Assembly: GCF_000423705.1 (NCBI RefSeq)
Contig: NZ_KE384083.1
Span: forward strand, 310,001-374,000
Length of the DNA: 64,000 bases
Reading direction: 5' to 3'
DNA from: Stappia stellulata DSM 5886
Lineage (GTDB): Bacteria; Pseudomonadota; Alphaproteobacteria; Rhizobiales; Stappiaceae
Below the pieces are notes generated by a model, which made no database searches, was not told where the DNA came from, and was given only the letters and a program-made list of their open reading frames with translations. Position numbers and translations under genes: made by a program. Of the stretch, positions 54,837-64,000 are shown piece by piece (positions within the stretch are counted from its first letter, which is position 1; each line of letters starts with the position of its first letter).

Positions 54837-56728
54837 AGGGCAGTCTCCTTGACGGATGAAACGGGCGCGCGGTCCGACAGGCCGGGCGCACAGACGAAAT
54901 GCCCCGGTTCCAGTTCGACTAGCGTCGGCGCCATGCCGTCGTCCAGTCGATAGGGATGCGGCCAGGCATCGGGTTCCGACGCGCGGCCCGCGTCGAGTTT
55001 GGCAAAATCGAGCGGCGCGTCGAGATCCGGTTCGGGAACGGACTCCAGCAGCGCGCGGGTGTAGGGATGCAGCGGGTTCTCGACCAGCTCGCGGGTGGGA
55101 GCAACCTCGACAACCCGCCCGCGGCACATGACGGCGATGCGGTCGGCGATATAGTCCACGACGGCGAGATTGTGGCTGACGAAAAGATAGGTGAGCCCGA
55201 GCTCCCGCTTCAGGTCCTTCAGAAGGTTGAGAATCTGCGCCTGAACCGACACGTCGAGCGCGGAGGTCGGCTCGTCGCAGAGGATGAACTCCGGATTGAG
55301 GGCGAGCGCGCGGGCGATGCCGATGCGCTGGCGCTGCCCGCCGGAGAAGGAATGCGGATAGCGGCGCAGGAACCGGGCGTCGAGGCCGACCAAACGCATC
55401 AGCTCGCGCACCCGTTCGGCCCGCTCGGCCGGCGTGCCCACCTTGTGGATCACAAGCGGCTCGGCAAGCAGATCGTTCACGGTCATGCGCGGATTGAGCG
55501 AGGAGAACGGATCCTGGAAGATCAGCTGGACCCGTTTGCGATAGTCCAGCAATTCGGCACCGGAGAGCCTGGCAACATCAACCGGCCCGGAGCCGGCATC
55601 GTAGCGGATCTCGCCCTCGTCGATTTCCAGCGCCCGCAGGACCGCCTTGGCGGTTGTCGTCTTGCCCGAACCGGATTCGCCGACAAGCCCAAGGCATTCC
55701 CCGCGATTGACCGTCAGGTTGATGTCGTCGAGCGCCAGGAGCGAATGGGGTTTGCCGCCGAAAACGCCGCCCTTGCGGGTCACGAAGCGCTTGGTCACGC
55801 CGGAGAGGCTGACAAGCGGGGTGCCCGGCGTTGCCGCCTGCGTGCGCCCGCTCTTCAGGAAGCCTTCCGCATGCGGTTCGATGGGACGGATCGGAATCAG
55901 GCGCTCTCCCGCCTCCATGCCGAAGCGCGGCACGGCGTTGAGGAGCGCCTTGAGATAGGCATGCTGCGGATTTCCGAACAGCTGCGCGGCACTGCCCTGT
56001 TCCATCACCCGGCCGTGGTAGACGACCACGACCTCGTCGGCCATGTTGGCGACCACACCGAAATCATGCGTGATCAGCAGCATCGACATCTTCAGGGTTT
56101 CCTGAACGTCCTTCATCAGCTTCAGGATTTCCGCCTGGATCGTGACGTCCAGCGCGGTCGTCGGCTCGTCGGCAATCAGGAGCGCGGGGTGGCAGATCAT
56201 CGCCATGGCGATCATCGCGCGCTGGCGCAAGCCGCCCGACAGTTCGAAGGGATAGGCGTCGAGCGCGCGAGCCGGGTCGGGGAAGCGGACCAGGCTCAAC
56301 ATCTCGCGGGTGAGCTCGCGGGCCTCCGCAGGGCCGGCGCCACGATGAAGCTGCGCGGCCTCGCCAATCTGGTCGCCGATGGTGTGCAGAGGCGAGAGCG
56401 AGGTCATCGGCTCCTGGAAGATGATGGCAATGCGGTTGCCGCGGATCGCGCGAAGGGTCTGCCCCTTGCGGTCGAGGCGGGCGATATCGACCGGCTCCCC
56501 GTCGGACGCGGGATCGCGAAACAGGACGCGCCCGCCCGTGACATGCGCCTTTTCCGGCAGGAGCCCCATGATCGTCTGGGAAATGACGGTCTTTCCCGAT
56601 CCGGATTCGCCCACAAGCGCGACGGTACGGTTTTCCGGCACGGAAAACGACACGCCGTTCACCGCACGCGAACGCCCCTCGCCAGTCACAAAATCGACGC
56701 TTAGATCGTCGACCGTCAACACATTCAC
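54833..56728 (-). CDS. Fused dual-ATPase subunit of a peptide-type ABC importer (YejF/GsiA-like)
   Basis: A 631-aa protein carrying two complete ATPase domains in tandem. The first (residues about 1-280) is OppD-like, with Walker A GESGSGKT, signature LSGGLRQR and ADEPTTALD. The second (about 310-600) is OppF-like, with [16 protein letters not shown] and CDEPTSALD. It is the first gene of the operon, unlike the first importer, where the ATPases are separate and last. The start is GTG 56728, behind GAGGGGGG. The 166-bp region upstream shows no gene. Confidence 0.92.
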   Translation of the reverse strand: MNVLTVDDLSVDFVTGEGRSRAVNGVSFSVPENRTVALVGESGSGKTVISQTIMGLLPEKAHVTGGRVLFRDPASDGEPVDIARLDRKGQTLRAIRGNRIAIIFQEPMTSLSPLHTIGDQIGEAAQLHRGAGPAEARELTREMLSLVRFPDPARALDAYPFELSGGLRQRAMIAMAMICHPALLIADEPTTALDVTIQAEILKLMKDVQETLKMSMLLITHDFGVVANMADEVVVVYHGRVMEQGSAAQLFGNPQHAYLKALLNAVPRFGMEAGERLIPIRPIEPHAEGFLKSGRTQAATPGTPLVSLSGVTKRFVTRKGGVFGGKPHSLLALDDINLTVNRGECLGLVGESGSGKTTTAKAVLRALEIDEGEIRYDAGSGPVDVARLSGAELLDYRKRVQLIFQDPFSSLNPRMTVNDLLAEPLVIHKVGTPAERAERVRELMRLVGLDARFLRRYPHSFSGGQRQRIGIARALALNPEFILCDEPTSALDVSVQAQILNLLKDLKRELGLTYLFVSHNLAVVDYIADRIAVMCRGRVVEVAPTRELVENPLHPYTRALLESVPEPDLDAPLDFAKLDAGRASEPDAWPHPYRLDDGMAPTLVELEPGHFVCAPGLSDRAPVSSVKETAL

Positions 56729-56894
56729 TTAAACTGCCCCCCTCCCGGCGAGATCGCATTCGTGCCAGACGCGGAGAAGGACGCATCGCGGATGCGTCCT
56801 GTCGGCTCCCCTGCACCGCCGACACGGTGTCACGGCAACTTTAAAGACAAGTGACGAAAATCACAAAGGAATGTCATGCGTCTGACAGCGCAAT

Positions 56895-58781
56895 TCATTC
56901 GCCGGCCAGCCCGATGGACACACGCGCGTCAAGCGCTGCTGGCGCGACGGCATCGTCGATGCGCCACACAGTGACGGGTCCGCTGCGACCGCGCAACTGA
57001 TAAGCGCCGAGCGGGGCGGCAGCAGCCGTCCCGATACGCGAAATCGTTTCGTCGCTTGCCAGAATCACCACCTCCGCGTCTGGCGCCACGTCGCGGCCAA
57101 GGGTCTGAAGCCGCTCGCACAGGTTCACGGCATCGCCGACCACCGTGTAGTTCCAGCGGTCCAGCGCGCCGACGTTGCCGACCACGGCCCGGCCGCTGTG
57201 AATGCCGATGCGCAGCCGGATCGGCTTGGTGCCGGCCGCCGCCGCCCCGGCATTGGCCGCCTGCACACTTCGGGCGATGGCGAGACAGGCCCGGGTGGCC
57301 GCCATCGCATGGTCTTCGCGCGCGTCGGGCGCGCCCCAGAACGCCAACATCCCGTCGCCGACGAATTTGTCGACCGTGCCCCCTTCCGCCTCCACCGCGG
57401 CGACGAGCAGCGCGAAATGATCGTTCAGAAGGCGCGCTGTTTCCGGCGCCGTGAGATGTTCCGAGACCGAGGTGAACCCGACGATATCGGTGAAGATACA
57501 CGTCAGGTCGCGTTCCTGGGCCACGGCCGCGCTGTCGACCCCCAGACGCATGAGCTTGCGAAACAGGCTGCGCGGGACATAGGTGTTCATCGCCTTCAGC
57601 CCGATTACCATCGCGTTGAACGCCTGATAGACTTGGTCGAGTTCGCTGATGCGGCTTCTCGGCAAGGGCGCGACCCGGTCGAAGTCCAGCGACCCGACAT
57701 ACTCCGCGCGCCGGGCGATCTCCGACAGCGGGCGCGCGGAGCGACGCACGAGCAGGATGGAAAGTCCCAGGGCGATGACGATCGACACCAGCCCGACCGC
57801 GGCGGATCCGAACAGGCGGCGCACCTCGCGCGAGATGCTGGACGCCTCGTAATACTGGCCGACCGTCCACACGCCCGGACCGTAGCCGGCGATCGTCTTG
57901 GTCATCGACAAGTAGTCGGGCCCGCCGTCGGATGTTTCCATGTCGCGGACATCGACACCCGCCGCGTTCGCCCGACGGAAATTTTCCAGCCGCGGGCTCG
58001 TGCGGAACCGTTGAAGAGCGACATCGCCGAGATCGGCAATCTTGGCGGGCAACACCGCCGGTTTGCCGTCGATCTGCGGCAAGCGCTCCAGATCGGAATG
58101 GGCAATGACCTCGTCGCCGTTGGCGATGATGAACACGGTTGCGAACGGGCCGTCGTCAAGCTGGCGAACGGTATTTCCGATCTCCCCGGTCGAAACGGCG
58201 GCGGTCAGATAGCCCGACAGTTGACCGTTCTGCACAAGCGGAACCGTGACATTTGCATAGAGCGAGCCGTCCGAGGTCATCAGCGGGCCCCAGGTCGCGG
58301 GCGCATCCTTGCCGATCTCGGGAAGACTGTAGCGCGATGCGACTTCCGGCACCTGCTGACGCTGGTACGGCCAGAGTCTTCCGGTTTTCGACCGATAGAC
58401 ACCGAATTCCTCGCCGTCCGGACGGGAGATGACGAGCACATCGATCGCCGGATTGGCATGCACGGCCGCAAGCAGCACCGGGCGAAGGTCGGGAAACGCG
58501 GCGGTTCCGAGCGGGCGCCCGTCGAGTTGCGTTTTCAGGCCGTTGACCGCACTTGCCGCGAGATCGAGATGATCGCGCACCTGGCGTTCGAGCGCACCGG
58601 TGGCCAGAACCGCCTTGTCGTTCAACAGCGAGAAGGTGTTTTGAACGTTCGCGGTCACGGCCAGTCCAAGGACGAGCAGCATCGACACGGTCAGCAACGA
58701 CCCGAAGGCCACCCCCACAAGGACCGTCATCGAGACCCCCCGCACGCGGGCGCGTCCATATTTCCTCAAGCGCCTGATCAT
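56895..58781 (-). CDS. Sensor class III adenylate/guanylate cyclase
   Basis: A 628-aa protein: N-terminal membrane helix (about 18-45), a Cache-like periplasmic sensor region (about 60-310), a second helix (about 325-350), a HAMP-like linker (RRSARPLSEIARRAEYVGSLDFDRVAPLP) and a C-terminal class III cyclase domain. Cyclase residues are CIFTDIVGFT, DKFVGDGMLAFWG (Lys for adenine) and VVGDAVNLCERLQ, with both Asn and Arg of the transition-state pair. It should make cAMP in response to an external ligand. Monocistronic. Confidence 0.9.
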   Translation of the reverse strand: MIRRLRKYGRARVRGVSMTVLVGVAFGSLLTVSMLLVLGLAVTANVQNTFSLLNDKAVLATGALERQVRDHLDLAASAVNGLKTQLDGRPLGTAAFPDLRPVLLAAVHANPAIDVLVISRPDGEEFGVYRSKTGRLWPYQRQQVPEVASRYSLPEIGKDAPATWGPLMTSDGSLYANVTVPLVQNGQLSGYLTAAVSTGEIGNTVRQLDDGPFATVFIIANGDEVIAHSDLERLPQIDGKPAVLPAKIADLGDVALQRFRTSPRLENFRRANAAGVDVRDMETSDGGPDYLSMTKTIAGYGPGVWTVGQYYEASSISREVRRLFGSAAVGLVSIVIALGLSILLVRRSARPLSEIARRAEYVGSLDFDRVAPLPRSRISELDQVYQAFNAMVIGLKAMNTYVPRSLFRKLMRLGVDSAAVAQERDLTCIFTDIVGFTSVSEHLTAPETARLLNDHFALLVAAVEAEGGTVDKFVGDGMLAFWGAPDAREDHAMAATRACLAIARSVQAANAGAAAAGTKPIRLRIGIHSGRAVVGNVGALDRWNYTVVGDAVNLCERLQTLGRDVAPDAEVVILASDETISRIGTAAAAPLGAYQLRGRSGPVTVWRIDDAVAPAALDARVSIGLAGE

Positions 58782-58956
58782 CCGGTGCGTCTATTCCTGT
58801 TCAGCCCTGCGAGAATCCCGCCGCACCATATAACGGAACGGCATGCGTTCGCGACCCCGCCGTTCTTCCCCCGCGTTCAAGGTCCGCTCCGGCGCGCGGT
58901 CTCTGTACTCAGGCGAAATGGACGGGTAAGACGGCAGGTGAAACAGGAGCGCAGGC

Positions 58957-59784
58957 GTGATTGACTACGAAGCCGAATACAACAACCGGGCCCTGGTGCC
59001 GGAGCACCCGGCCCTGATCGAAGGGTGGCAACGGGACGCGGCCGCCTACCGCGGGGAAGCAACGTGCAACCTTGCGATTCCCTATGAGCTGTCGGAACGC
59101 ACGAATTACGACCTGTTCCTGCCCGACGGCGGCATGCCTGCGGGGGGCGCCATCGGCCTTTTCCTGCACGGCGGATACTGGCAGGCACTCGACCGAACAT
59201 TCTTCTCGCACATGGCCCGCGGACTGGTCGCGCACGGCATTCCCTGCGCGGTGGCGAATTACACGCTGTGTCCGCAGGTCCGTGTGGGCGACATCGTCGA
59301 GGAAATCCGCCATCTCGCAGGTCACCTGTGGGATCATTATCGCAAGCCCGTCGTCGCCTTCGGCCATTCCGCCGGCGGACATCTGACGGCATCGCTTCTT
59401 GCAACCGACTGGGCACAACGCGGCCTGCCGCTGCGCCTCGTTCCGGCCGGTCTGTCGATCTCGGGCGTGTTCGACCTGCAGCCGCTGATCGACACCTCCC
59501 TCAATGCCAATCTGCGCCTTGATCGCAAGGAAGCCATCGACGCCTCGCCGCTGGCGATGGTGGCGCCGTCCGGCACCCACCTCACGGCGGCCGTTGGTGG
59601 CGGTGAATCGGCCGAGTTCATCCGCCAGTCGCGCTTCATCGCCGACATCTGGGGGCGCGGCGGCGTCGACACGCAGCTCGACATTCGCGGGCAGGACAAT
59701 CATTTCACGGTGATCGCCCCGCTTGCCGATCCGCACAGCGATCTGACCACCCATCTCGTCAAGATGGCCCGCGCCATCTGCTGA
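58957..59784 (+). CDS. Alpha/beta hydrolase, kynurenine-formamidase (arylformamidase)-like
   Basis: A 275-aa alpha/beta hydrolase. The HGGYWQALD oxyanion motif and GHSAGGHLTASLL nucleophile elbow (Ser) are those of the AFMID-type arylformamidases. FTVIAPLADPHSD contains the catalytic His region and ISGVFDLQPL follows the typical pattern. Start is GTG 58957 behind AGGAG. Formylkynurenine hydrolysis would give kynurenine, a source of anthranilate, but no tryptophan dioxygenase or kynureninase is in the window, so the assignment is tentative. Carboxylesterase is the alternative. Confidence 0.78.
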   Translation: MIDYEAEYNNRALVPEHPALIEGWQRDAAAYRGEATCNLAIPYELSERTNYDLFLPDGGMPAGGAIGLFLHGGYWQALDRTFFSHMARGLVAHGIPCAVANYTLCPQVRVGDIVEEIRHLAGHLWDHYRKPVVAFGHSAGGHLTASLLATDWAQRGLPLRLVPAGLSISGVFDLQPLIDTSLNANLRLDRKEAIDASPLAMVAPSGTHLTAAVGGGESAEFIRQSRFIADIWGRGGVDTQLDIRGQDNHFTVIAPLADPHSDLTTHLVKMARAIC

Positions 59785-59908
59785 CAGCCCCGATCCCTGC
59801 GCGCAAGCCAGCGCGCCGGAACACGACAATTGCCGCGCGCCAGGCGCGGACTGCGCGGTGTTCAGGCCTTCAGCGCCGGACCCGGCGAGCGAAACGAAGG
59901 AGCCTTTC

Positions 59909-62554
59909 ATGCGCACGGAGACCCCCGCACCGGTCCGTCTCGAGGACTATCGCCCGCCGCGGTTCGAGATCGATACCGTCGCGCTCGACATCAAGCTTGC
60001 GCCACGCGCGACCCGGGTCGGGGCGCGGCTGACCATCCGCCGGGCCGCCGATACCCCGGCCGGCGAACCGCTTGTCCTGGACGGCGACGAACTTTCCCTC
60101 GTATCGCTGGCGCTCGACGGCCAGATCCTCGCCGCCGACCGCTACCGCGCGACCCCGTCCCGGCTCGAGATCGACGACGTGCCCGACGGCCCCTTCGTGC
60201 TGGACATCGAAACGCGGCTCGACCCCGACGCGAACACCAAGCTGATGGGGCTTTATCGCTCGAACGGCACCTATTGCACGCAATGCGAGGCGGAAGGGTT
60301 TCGCCGGATCACCTATTTCCTCGACCGGCCCGACTGCCTTGCGGTCTACACCACCCGGATCGAGGCCCGCGCGAGCGAGGCGCCGCTGCTGCTGGGCAAC
60401 GGCAATCCGGTCGAACAGGGCGAGGTTCCCGGAACCGACCGCCATTATGCGATCTGGCACGACCCCCACCCCAAGCCGAGCTATCTGTTCGCGCTGGTCG
60501 CCGGCGACCTTGCCTGCGTCAGCGACCGCTTCACCACCGCCGAAGGCCGCGACGTCGCGCTCAACATCTACGTCGAGCATGGCAACGAGGCGAACTGCGG
60601 CTGGGCGATGGACAGCCTCAAGCGCTCGATGCACTGGGACGAGGAGGTCTTCGGCCGCTGCTACGATCTAGACGTGTTCAACATCGTCGCCGTGTCGGAC
60701 TTCAACATGGGCGCGATGGAGAACAAGGGTCTCAACATCTTCAACGACAAATACGTCCTCGCCGATCCAGATACCGCGACGGATCAGGACTATGCGGGCA
60801 TCGAGGCCGTCATCGCCCATGAGTATTTTCACAATTGGACCGGCAATCGCATCACCTGTCGCGACTGGTTCCAGCTGTGCCTGAAGGAAGGCCTGACGGT
60901 GTTCCGCGACCAGGAGTTCTCCGCCGACATGCGTTCGCGCGCGGTCAAGCGGATCTCCGACGTCCGCCTGCTGAAATCGCACCAGTTTCCCGAGGATGCC
61001 GGACCGCTGGCGCACCCCGTGCGCCCGCGGCTCTACCACGAGATCAACAACTTCTACACCGCCACCGTCTACGAGAAGGGCGCAGAGGTCGTGCGCATGC
61101 TCAAGACGGTGCTGGGCGGGGAGGATTTCCGCAAGGGCATGGACCTGTTCTTCGCGCGTCACGACGGCGAAGCAACGACCATCGAGGCGTTTCTCGCCTG
61201 TTTCGCGCAGGCGAGCGGCCGCAGCCTCGACCAGTTCGCGCTGTGGTACGAACAGGCCGGCACGCCCTCGCTGCGCATTGACAGCGCCTATGACGCGTCG
61301 GGGAAACGGCTGACGCTGACCGTCAAACAGCAAACCCCGCCGACGCCAAAACAGGCCGACAAGCCGGCCCTGCATATCCCCTTGCGGGTCGGGCTGATGG
61401 GGCCGGACGGCACCGAGCTTTCCCCCTCATCGATCAGCGGCGCGGAGACGACCGGAGACGTGGTGCACATTACCGCGCCCCTGCAGAAGGTCGTCTTCCA
61501 TGACGTGATGGACCGGCCCGTTCCCTCGCTCCTGCGCGGCTTCTCCGCACCCGTGACGCTCAAAAGCAATCTCGACGACACGGAGCTTTTGTTCCTGGCG
61601 GCCAATGACACGGACCCCTTCAACCGCTGGGAAGCTTTGCAGTCGGTCATCTTCAAGACCCTGATCGACCAAACGTCCGCCGGGCCGCGCCAGCAACGGC
61701 TGGACATTGACCCGCGCCTTGTCGCCGCGATCGAAGCGACGATGGCCGACGAGCGCCTGGAACCGGCCTTCCGCGCCCTGTGCCTGCAGCTGCCCGGCGA
61801 TGCGGATATCGCGCGCGAGATCGGCAACGATGTCGATCCGGACGCCATTCATTTCGCACGTTCGCAGATGCGCTCGGGACTTGCCGATGCACTCGGTCCC
61901 ATGCTGAAGCAGACCTATGACAACATGTCGAACGCAGCTCCCTACAGCCCGGAAGCGGCCTCGGCCGGCCGGCGCGCATTGAAGAATGTCCTGCTCGACT
62001 ATCTGGGACAGGGGCAAGGCGGCGCCAGCGGAGACCTCGTCGGCCGGCAATTCGAGCAGGCCGACAACATGACGGACAGGCTCGCCGCCCTCACGGTGCT
62101 GGTTCACGCCCGGCTGCCTGGCCACGAAGAGGCGCTTGCCGCCTTTGCCGACCGCCATGCCCGCACGCCGCTTGCCATGGACAAGTGGTTCATGGTGCAG
62201 GCGACCGCGCCCGGTGAGGAGACGCTTGCCGCTGTGAAAGCCCTCACCGGACATCCGGCGTTTTCGCCGGCAAACCCCAACCGCGTGCGCGCGCTCGTGG
62301 GCGCCTTCGCAACCGGAAACCAGCGCCAGTTCAACCGGCTCGACGGCGCAGGCTTCGACTTCGTCGCCGATTTCGTGCTCGATCTCGACACCCGCAACCC
62401 GCAGGCGGCTGCACGGCTTCTCTCGGCCTTCCGGTCTTGGCGCGCCCTGGAGCCGGAACGACGCGCCCGCGCCAAAGCCACGCTGGAGCGCATGGCGCAA
62501 GGAACCGACCTGTCGCCGGATGTCCGGGACATCGTCGATCGTTGCCTGCAATGA
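59909..62554 (+). CDS. pepN: Aminopeptidase N (alanyl aminopeptidase)
   Basis: An 881-aa M1 metallo-aminopeptidase of the bacterial PepN type. The exopeptidase motif is GAMENKG, the zinc motif HEYFHNW has H304 and H308 with Glu 305, and the third ligand Glu is 19 residues on, in LKEGLTV. The N-terminal YRPPRFEIDTVALDIKL and the C-terminal helical domain complete the length. ATG 59909 follows GAAGGAG. Cytosolic. It is 124 bp after the formamidase-like gene. Confidence 0.96.
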   Translation: MRTETPAPVRLEDYRPPRFEIDTVALDIKLAPRATRVGARLTIRRAADTPAGEPLVLDGDELSLVSLALDGQILAADRYRATPSRLEIDDVPDGPFVLDIETRLDPDANTKLMGLYRSNGTYCTQCEAEGFRRITYFLDRPDCLAVYTTRIEARASEAPLLLGNGNPVEQGEVPGTDRHYAIWHDPHPKPSYLFALVAGDLACVSDRFTTAEGRDVALNIYVEHGNEANCGWAMDSLKRSMHWDEEVFGRCYDLDVFNIVAVSDFNMGAMENKGLNIFNDKYVLADPDTATDQDYAGIEAVIAHEYFHNWTGNRITCRDWFQLCLKEGLTVFRDQEFSADMRSRAVKRISDVRLLKSHQFPEDAGPLAHPVRPRLYHEINNFYTATVYEKGAEVVRMLKTVLGGEDFRKGMDLFFARHDGEATTIEAFLACFAQASGRSLDQFALWYEQAGTPSLRIDSAYDASGKRLTLTVKQQTPPTPKQADKPALHIPLRVGLMGPDGTELSPSSISGAETTGDVVHITAPLQKVVFHDVMDRPVPSLLRGFSAPVTLKSNLDDTELLFLAANDTDPFNRWEALQSVIFKTLIDQTSAGPRQQRLDIDPRLVAAIEATMADERLEPAFRALCLQLPGDADIAREIGNDVDPDAIHFARSQMRSGLADALGPMLKQTYDNMSNAAPYSPEAASAGRRALKNVLLDYLGQGQGGASGDLVGRQFEQADNMTDRLAALTVLVHARLPGHEEALAAFADRHARTPLAMDKWFMVQATAPGEETLAAVKALTGHPAFSPANPNRVRALVGAFATGNQRQFNRLDGAGFDFVADFVLDLDTRNPQAAARLLSAFRSWRALEPERRARAKATLERMAQGTDLSPDVRDIVDRCLQ

Positions 62555-62655
62555 CAGGATCCACCGATGGGCACGGACGCGACGAAACTGTCGCCGCCGC
62601 GCCCATCGGGTCAAACCAGATTAGACTCGCGATAGTTGTGCTTAACGTCGATAAA

Positions 62656-62671
62656 TTAACCTTCGATTAAC
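62656..62671. promoter_or_regulatory. CtrA-binding site
   Basis: A perfect TTAA-N7-TTAAC match (TTAACCTTCGATTAAC), about 115 nt upstream of the histidine-kinase ATG. CtrA is the cell-cycle master regulator of alphaproteobacteria. The rest of the 232-bp region is AT-rich and shows no gene. Confidence 0.75.
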
Positions 62672-62786
62672 TATATTTTTCTTGCCCAGCTATGGACAAA
62701 ATCGGCGAATGCGATTCAAATGAAGTTGATTCGAACGCCTGTTGCGTTCTCGTTGCGGACACATCGATACATCGGGAGCCATTACG

Positions 62787-64000
62787 ATGGCGCGTGCCCT
62801 TGCAGGCTCAGCGTCCGCGCGTCGATTCGCGGACCTGCTTCGGAAACAACGCGACGCACAGTCGCTGACCGGACACATCCGCCTGCTCGCCCAGCCGGCC
62901 TATCAGCGGCTCCTGGCGGCCGAACCCTTCTTTCGCCGTGCCATTCCCGTTCTTTGCGTCGTCTTCATTGCGACGCTCGCGACCTATCGTGCCCTGACGC
63001 TCTCCTACGAACACGAGGAAACCGACCAGCGCGCCCGTGACGACCTGACCATGATCGCCACCACCCTCGCGGCCCGCCTGGGCGCCGAGGAGGCCGACCT
63101 GCCGGAACAGGGGTTCCGCACCGCCCTTCAGGCCGCGCTTGCCGACAGCCTGCCGCCGCGCGCCACGAGCGACGCCCGACGCATCCTGGTCGCGGACAAG
63201 GACGGGAGCATCGTCGCGACGGCGCCCCTGCGCTCCGATCTGGAAGGGCGCCCGCTTTCCGATCTTCTCGGCGTCGGCCAGCCGCTGACCGTCTTCGGCG
63301 CGCGCGCCGGCGTGCTCACGATCGCCGCCGACACCGAAGACGAAGCCTATGCCACCGTCCATCATCTCGACGGACGCCTCGGAATGGTCGCGCTCCTGCA
63401 GTCCAAGGACATGCTCTTTGCCGAATGGCGCGCCAGCGTTTCCGCGAATGTGACGCTCTTCGTCGGCACGGCCTCCGTCATGCTGATCCTGATCTATGCC
63501 TTCTTCGCCCAGGCGACACGCGCCGAACAGGCCGACCAGATCTATGCCGCGACCCGCGCGCGCATCGACCTCGCCCTTAACCGCGGACGCTGCGGGCTGT
63601 TCGACTGGGACCTGTCGCGGGGGCGGATCTTCTGGTCCGCATCGCTGTACGAAATGCTCGGCATGCCGCCGCGCGACGACATTCTGGGCTTTTCCGAAAT
63701 CTCCGCGCTGACCCACCCCGACGACATTGACCTCTACACCCTCGCCGAGTCCCTGCTGGAGACCGGCGAGAGCACCGTGGACAAGCAGTTCCGCATGCGC
63801 CACGCCAATGGCGAATGGGTGTGGCTGCGCGCCCGCGCGCAGGTGCAGAGCGAACCGGGCATCTCCGAACCGCATCTGATCGGCATCTGCATCGACGTTA
63901 CCGAACAGAAGCAACTTGCCGAACAAAGCCGCACCGCGGACCTGCGACTGCGCGATGCCATCGAGACGATTTCGGAAGCCTTCGTGCTGTGGGACACGGA
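62787..64000 (+). CDS. PAS-domain sensor histidine kinase, PleC/PdhS-like, N-terminal part
   Basis: The first 404 residues; no stop before the window ends. There is a basic N-terminus, then a helix at about 48-68, a periplasmic or Cache-like stretch, a second helix at about 221-240, and a PAS domain (GRCGLFDWDLSRGRIFWSASLYEMLG, HPDDIDLY, FRMRHANGEWVWLRARA, GICIDVTEQKQL). A second PAS begins at DAIETISEAFVLWD, as in PleC/PdhS cell-cycle kinases of Rhizobiales. The kinase core lies outside. The CtrA box upstream supports a cell-cycle role. Confidence 0.78.
   Translation, partial: MARALAGSASARRFADLLRKQRDAQSLTGHIRLLAQPAYQRLLAAEPFFRRAIPVLCVVFIATLATYRALTLSYEHEETDQRARDDLTMIATTLAARLGAEEADLPEQGFRTALQAALADSLPPRATSDARRILVADKDGSIVATAPLRSDLEGRPLSDLLGVGQPLTVFGARAGVLTIAADTEDEAYATVHHLDGRLGMVALLQSKDMLFAEWRASVSANVTLFVGTASVMLILIYAFFAQATRAEQADQIYAATRARIDLALNRGRCGLFDWDLSRGRIFWSASLYEMLGMPPRDDILGFSEISALTHPDDIDLYTLAESLLETGESTVDKQFRMRHANGEWVWLRARAQVQSEPGISEPHLIGICIDVTEQKQLAEQSRTADLRLRDAIETISEAFVLWDT

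Noticed and set aside
50688-56728. Microcin C importer YejABEF
   Set aside because: The dual ATPase is YejF-like, but gene order and binding protein do not allow this assignment over any other oligopeptide-type importer.
1-64000. CRISPR array, tRNA, rRNA, prophage or insertion sequence
   Set aside because: No spaced direct repeats, cloverleaf-like sequence, integrase or transposase gene was found by reading; a covariance-model scan would settle the RNA genes.

Overview
The window looks like chromosomal DNA of a GC-rich alphaproteobacterium of the Hyphomicrobiales (Rhizobiales). The main evidence is a fused anthranilate synthase TrpE(G) behind a WWW leader peptide of the rhizobial type, a perfect CtrA box in front of a PAS histidine kinase, and many ABC uptake systems with periplasmic binding proteins. 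I cannot name a genus. I saw no rRNA, tRNA, CRISPR array, phage or insertion sequence.

Layout. 1-838: start of serA (minus, cut by the window edge). 950-7476: a peptide-type ABC importer operon (binding protein, two permeases, two ATPases) ending in an N-formylglutamate-amidohydrolase-like gene. It is divergent from 7688-10852, a LysR regulator plus an ArgE-like M20 hydrolase and an AstE/AspA-like hydrolase. Three deacylase families next to one importer suggest uptake and unblocking of N-acyl amino acids or peptides. 10861-13270: trp leader, attenuator and trpE(G).

13271-22152: an aerobic 2-aminobenzoate (anthranilate) CoA-thioester catabolic locus. A minus-strand operon encodes an SDR, a MarR regulator, an enoyl-CoA hydratase, an acyl-CoA dehydrogenase, an aminobenzoate-type CoA ligase, a RidA protein and a nitroreductase. 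The divergent plus-strand gene is a 779-aa monooxygenase/Old-Yellow-Enzyme fusion. The operon runs head-on into trpE(G) with no spacer. A palindrome in its divergent promoter (19722-19739) recurs almost unchanged at 34722-34741, before a complete Liv-type ABC importer (29997-34604). This suggests that the MarR protein controls both loci and that the importer brings in the aromatic acid.

22275-25468: a TIM-barrel epimerase-like gene, a 48-aa membrane protein and ilvD. 25681-27795: a cobalamin riboswitch controlling cbtB-cbtA, followed by a His-rich exported protein and a Cys-rich DUF1636-type protein (cobalt/B12 module). 27849-28013: a decayed livF fragment. 28081-29787: an orphan Tat-exported binding protein.

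34977-38617: a small exported protein, a VWA-like DUF1194 protein, a DUF418 membrane protein and a hydroxyacyl-CoA-dehydrogenase-type SDR. 38746-44252: a probable cyclic-nucleotide block on the minus strand (ABC exporter with an enlarged nucleotide-binding domain, cNMP-binding protein, metallo-beta-lactamase-fold hydrolase, membrane class III cyclase). It is divergent from 44513-50056, five tightly packed genes for four glycosyltransferase-like proteins and a polysaccharide-deacetylase-like protein; a convergent methyltransferase follows. 50688-56728: a second peptide-type importer operon. 56895-58781: a sensor-type class III cyclase. 58957-59784: a kynurenine-formamidase-like hydrolase. 59909-62554: pepN. 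62656-64000: a CtrA box and the start of a PleC/PdhS-like histidine kinase.
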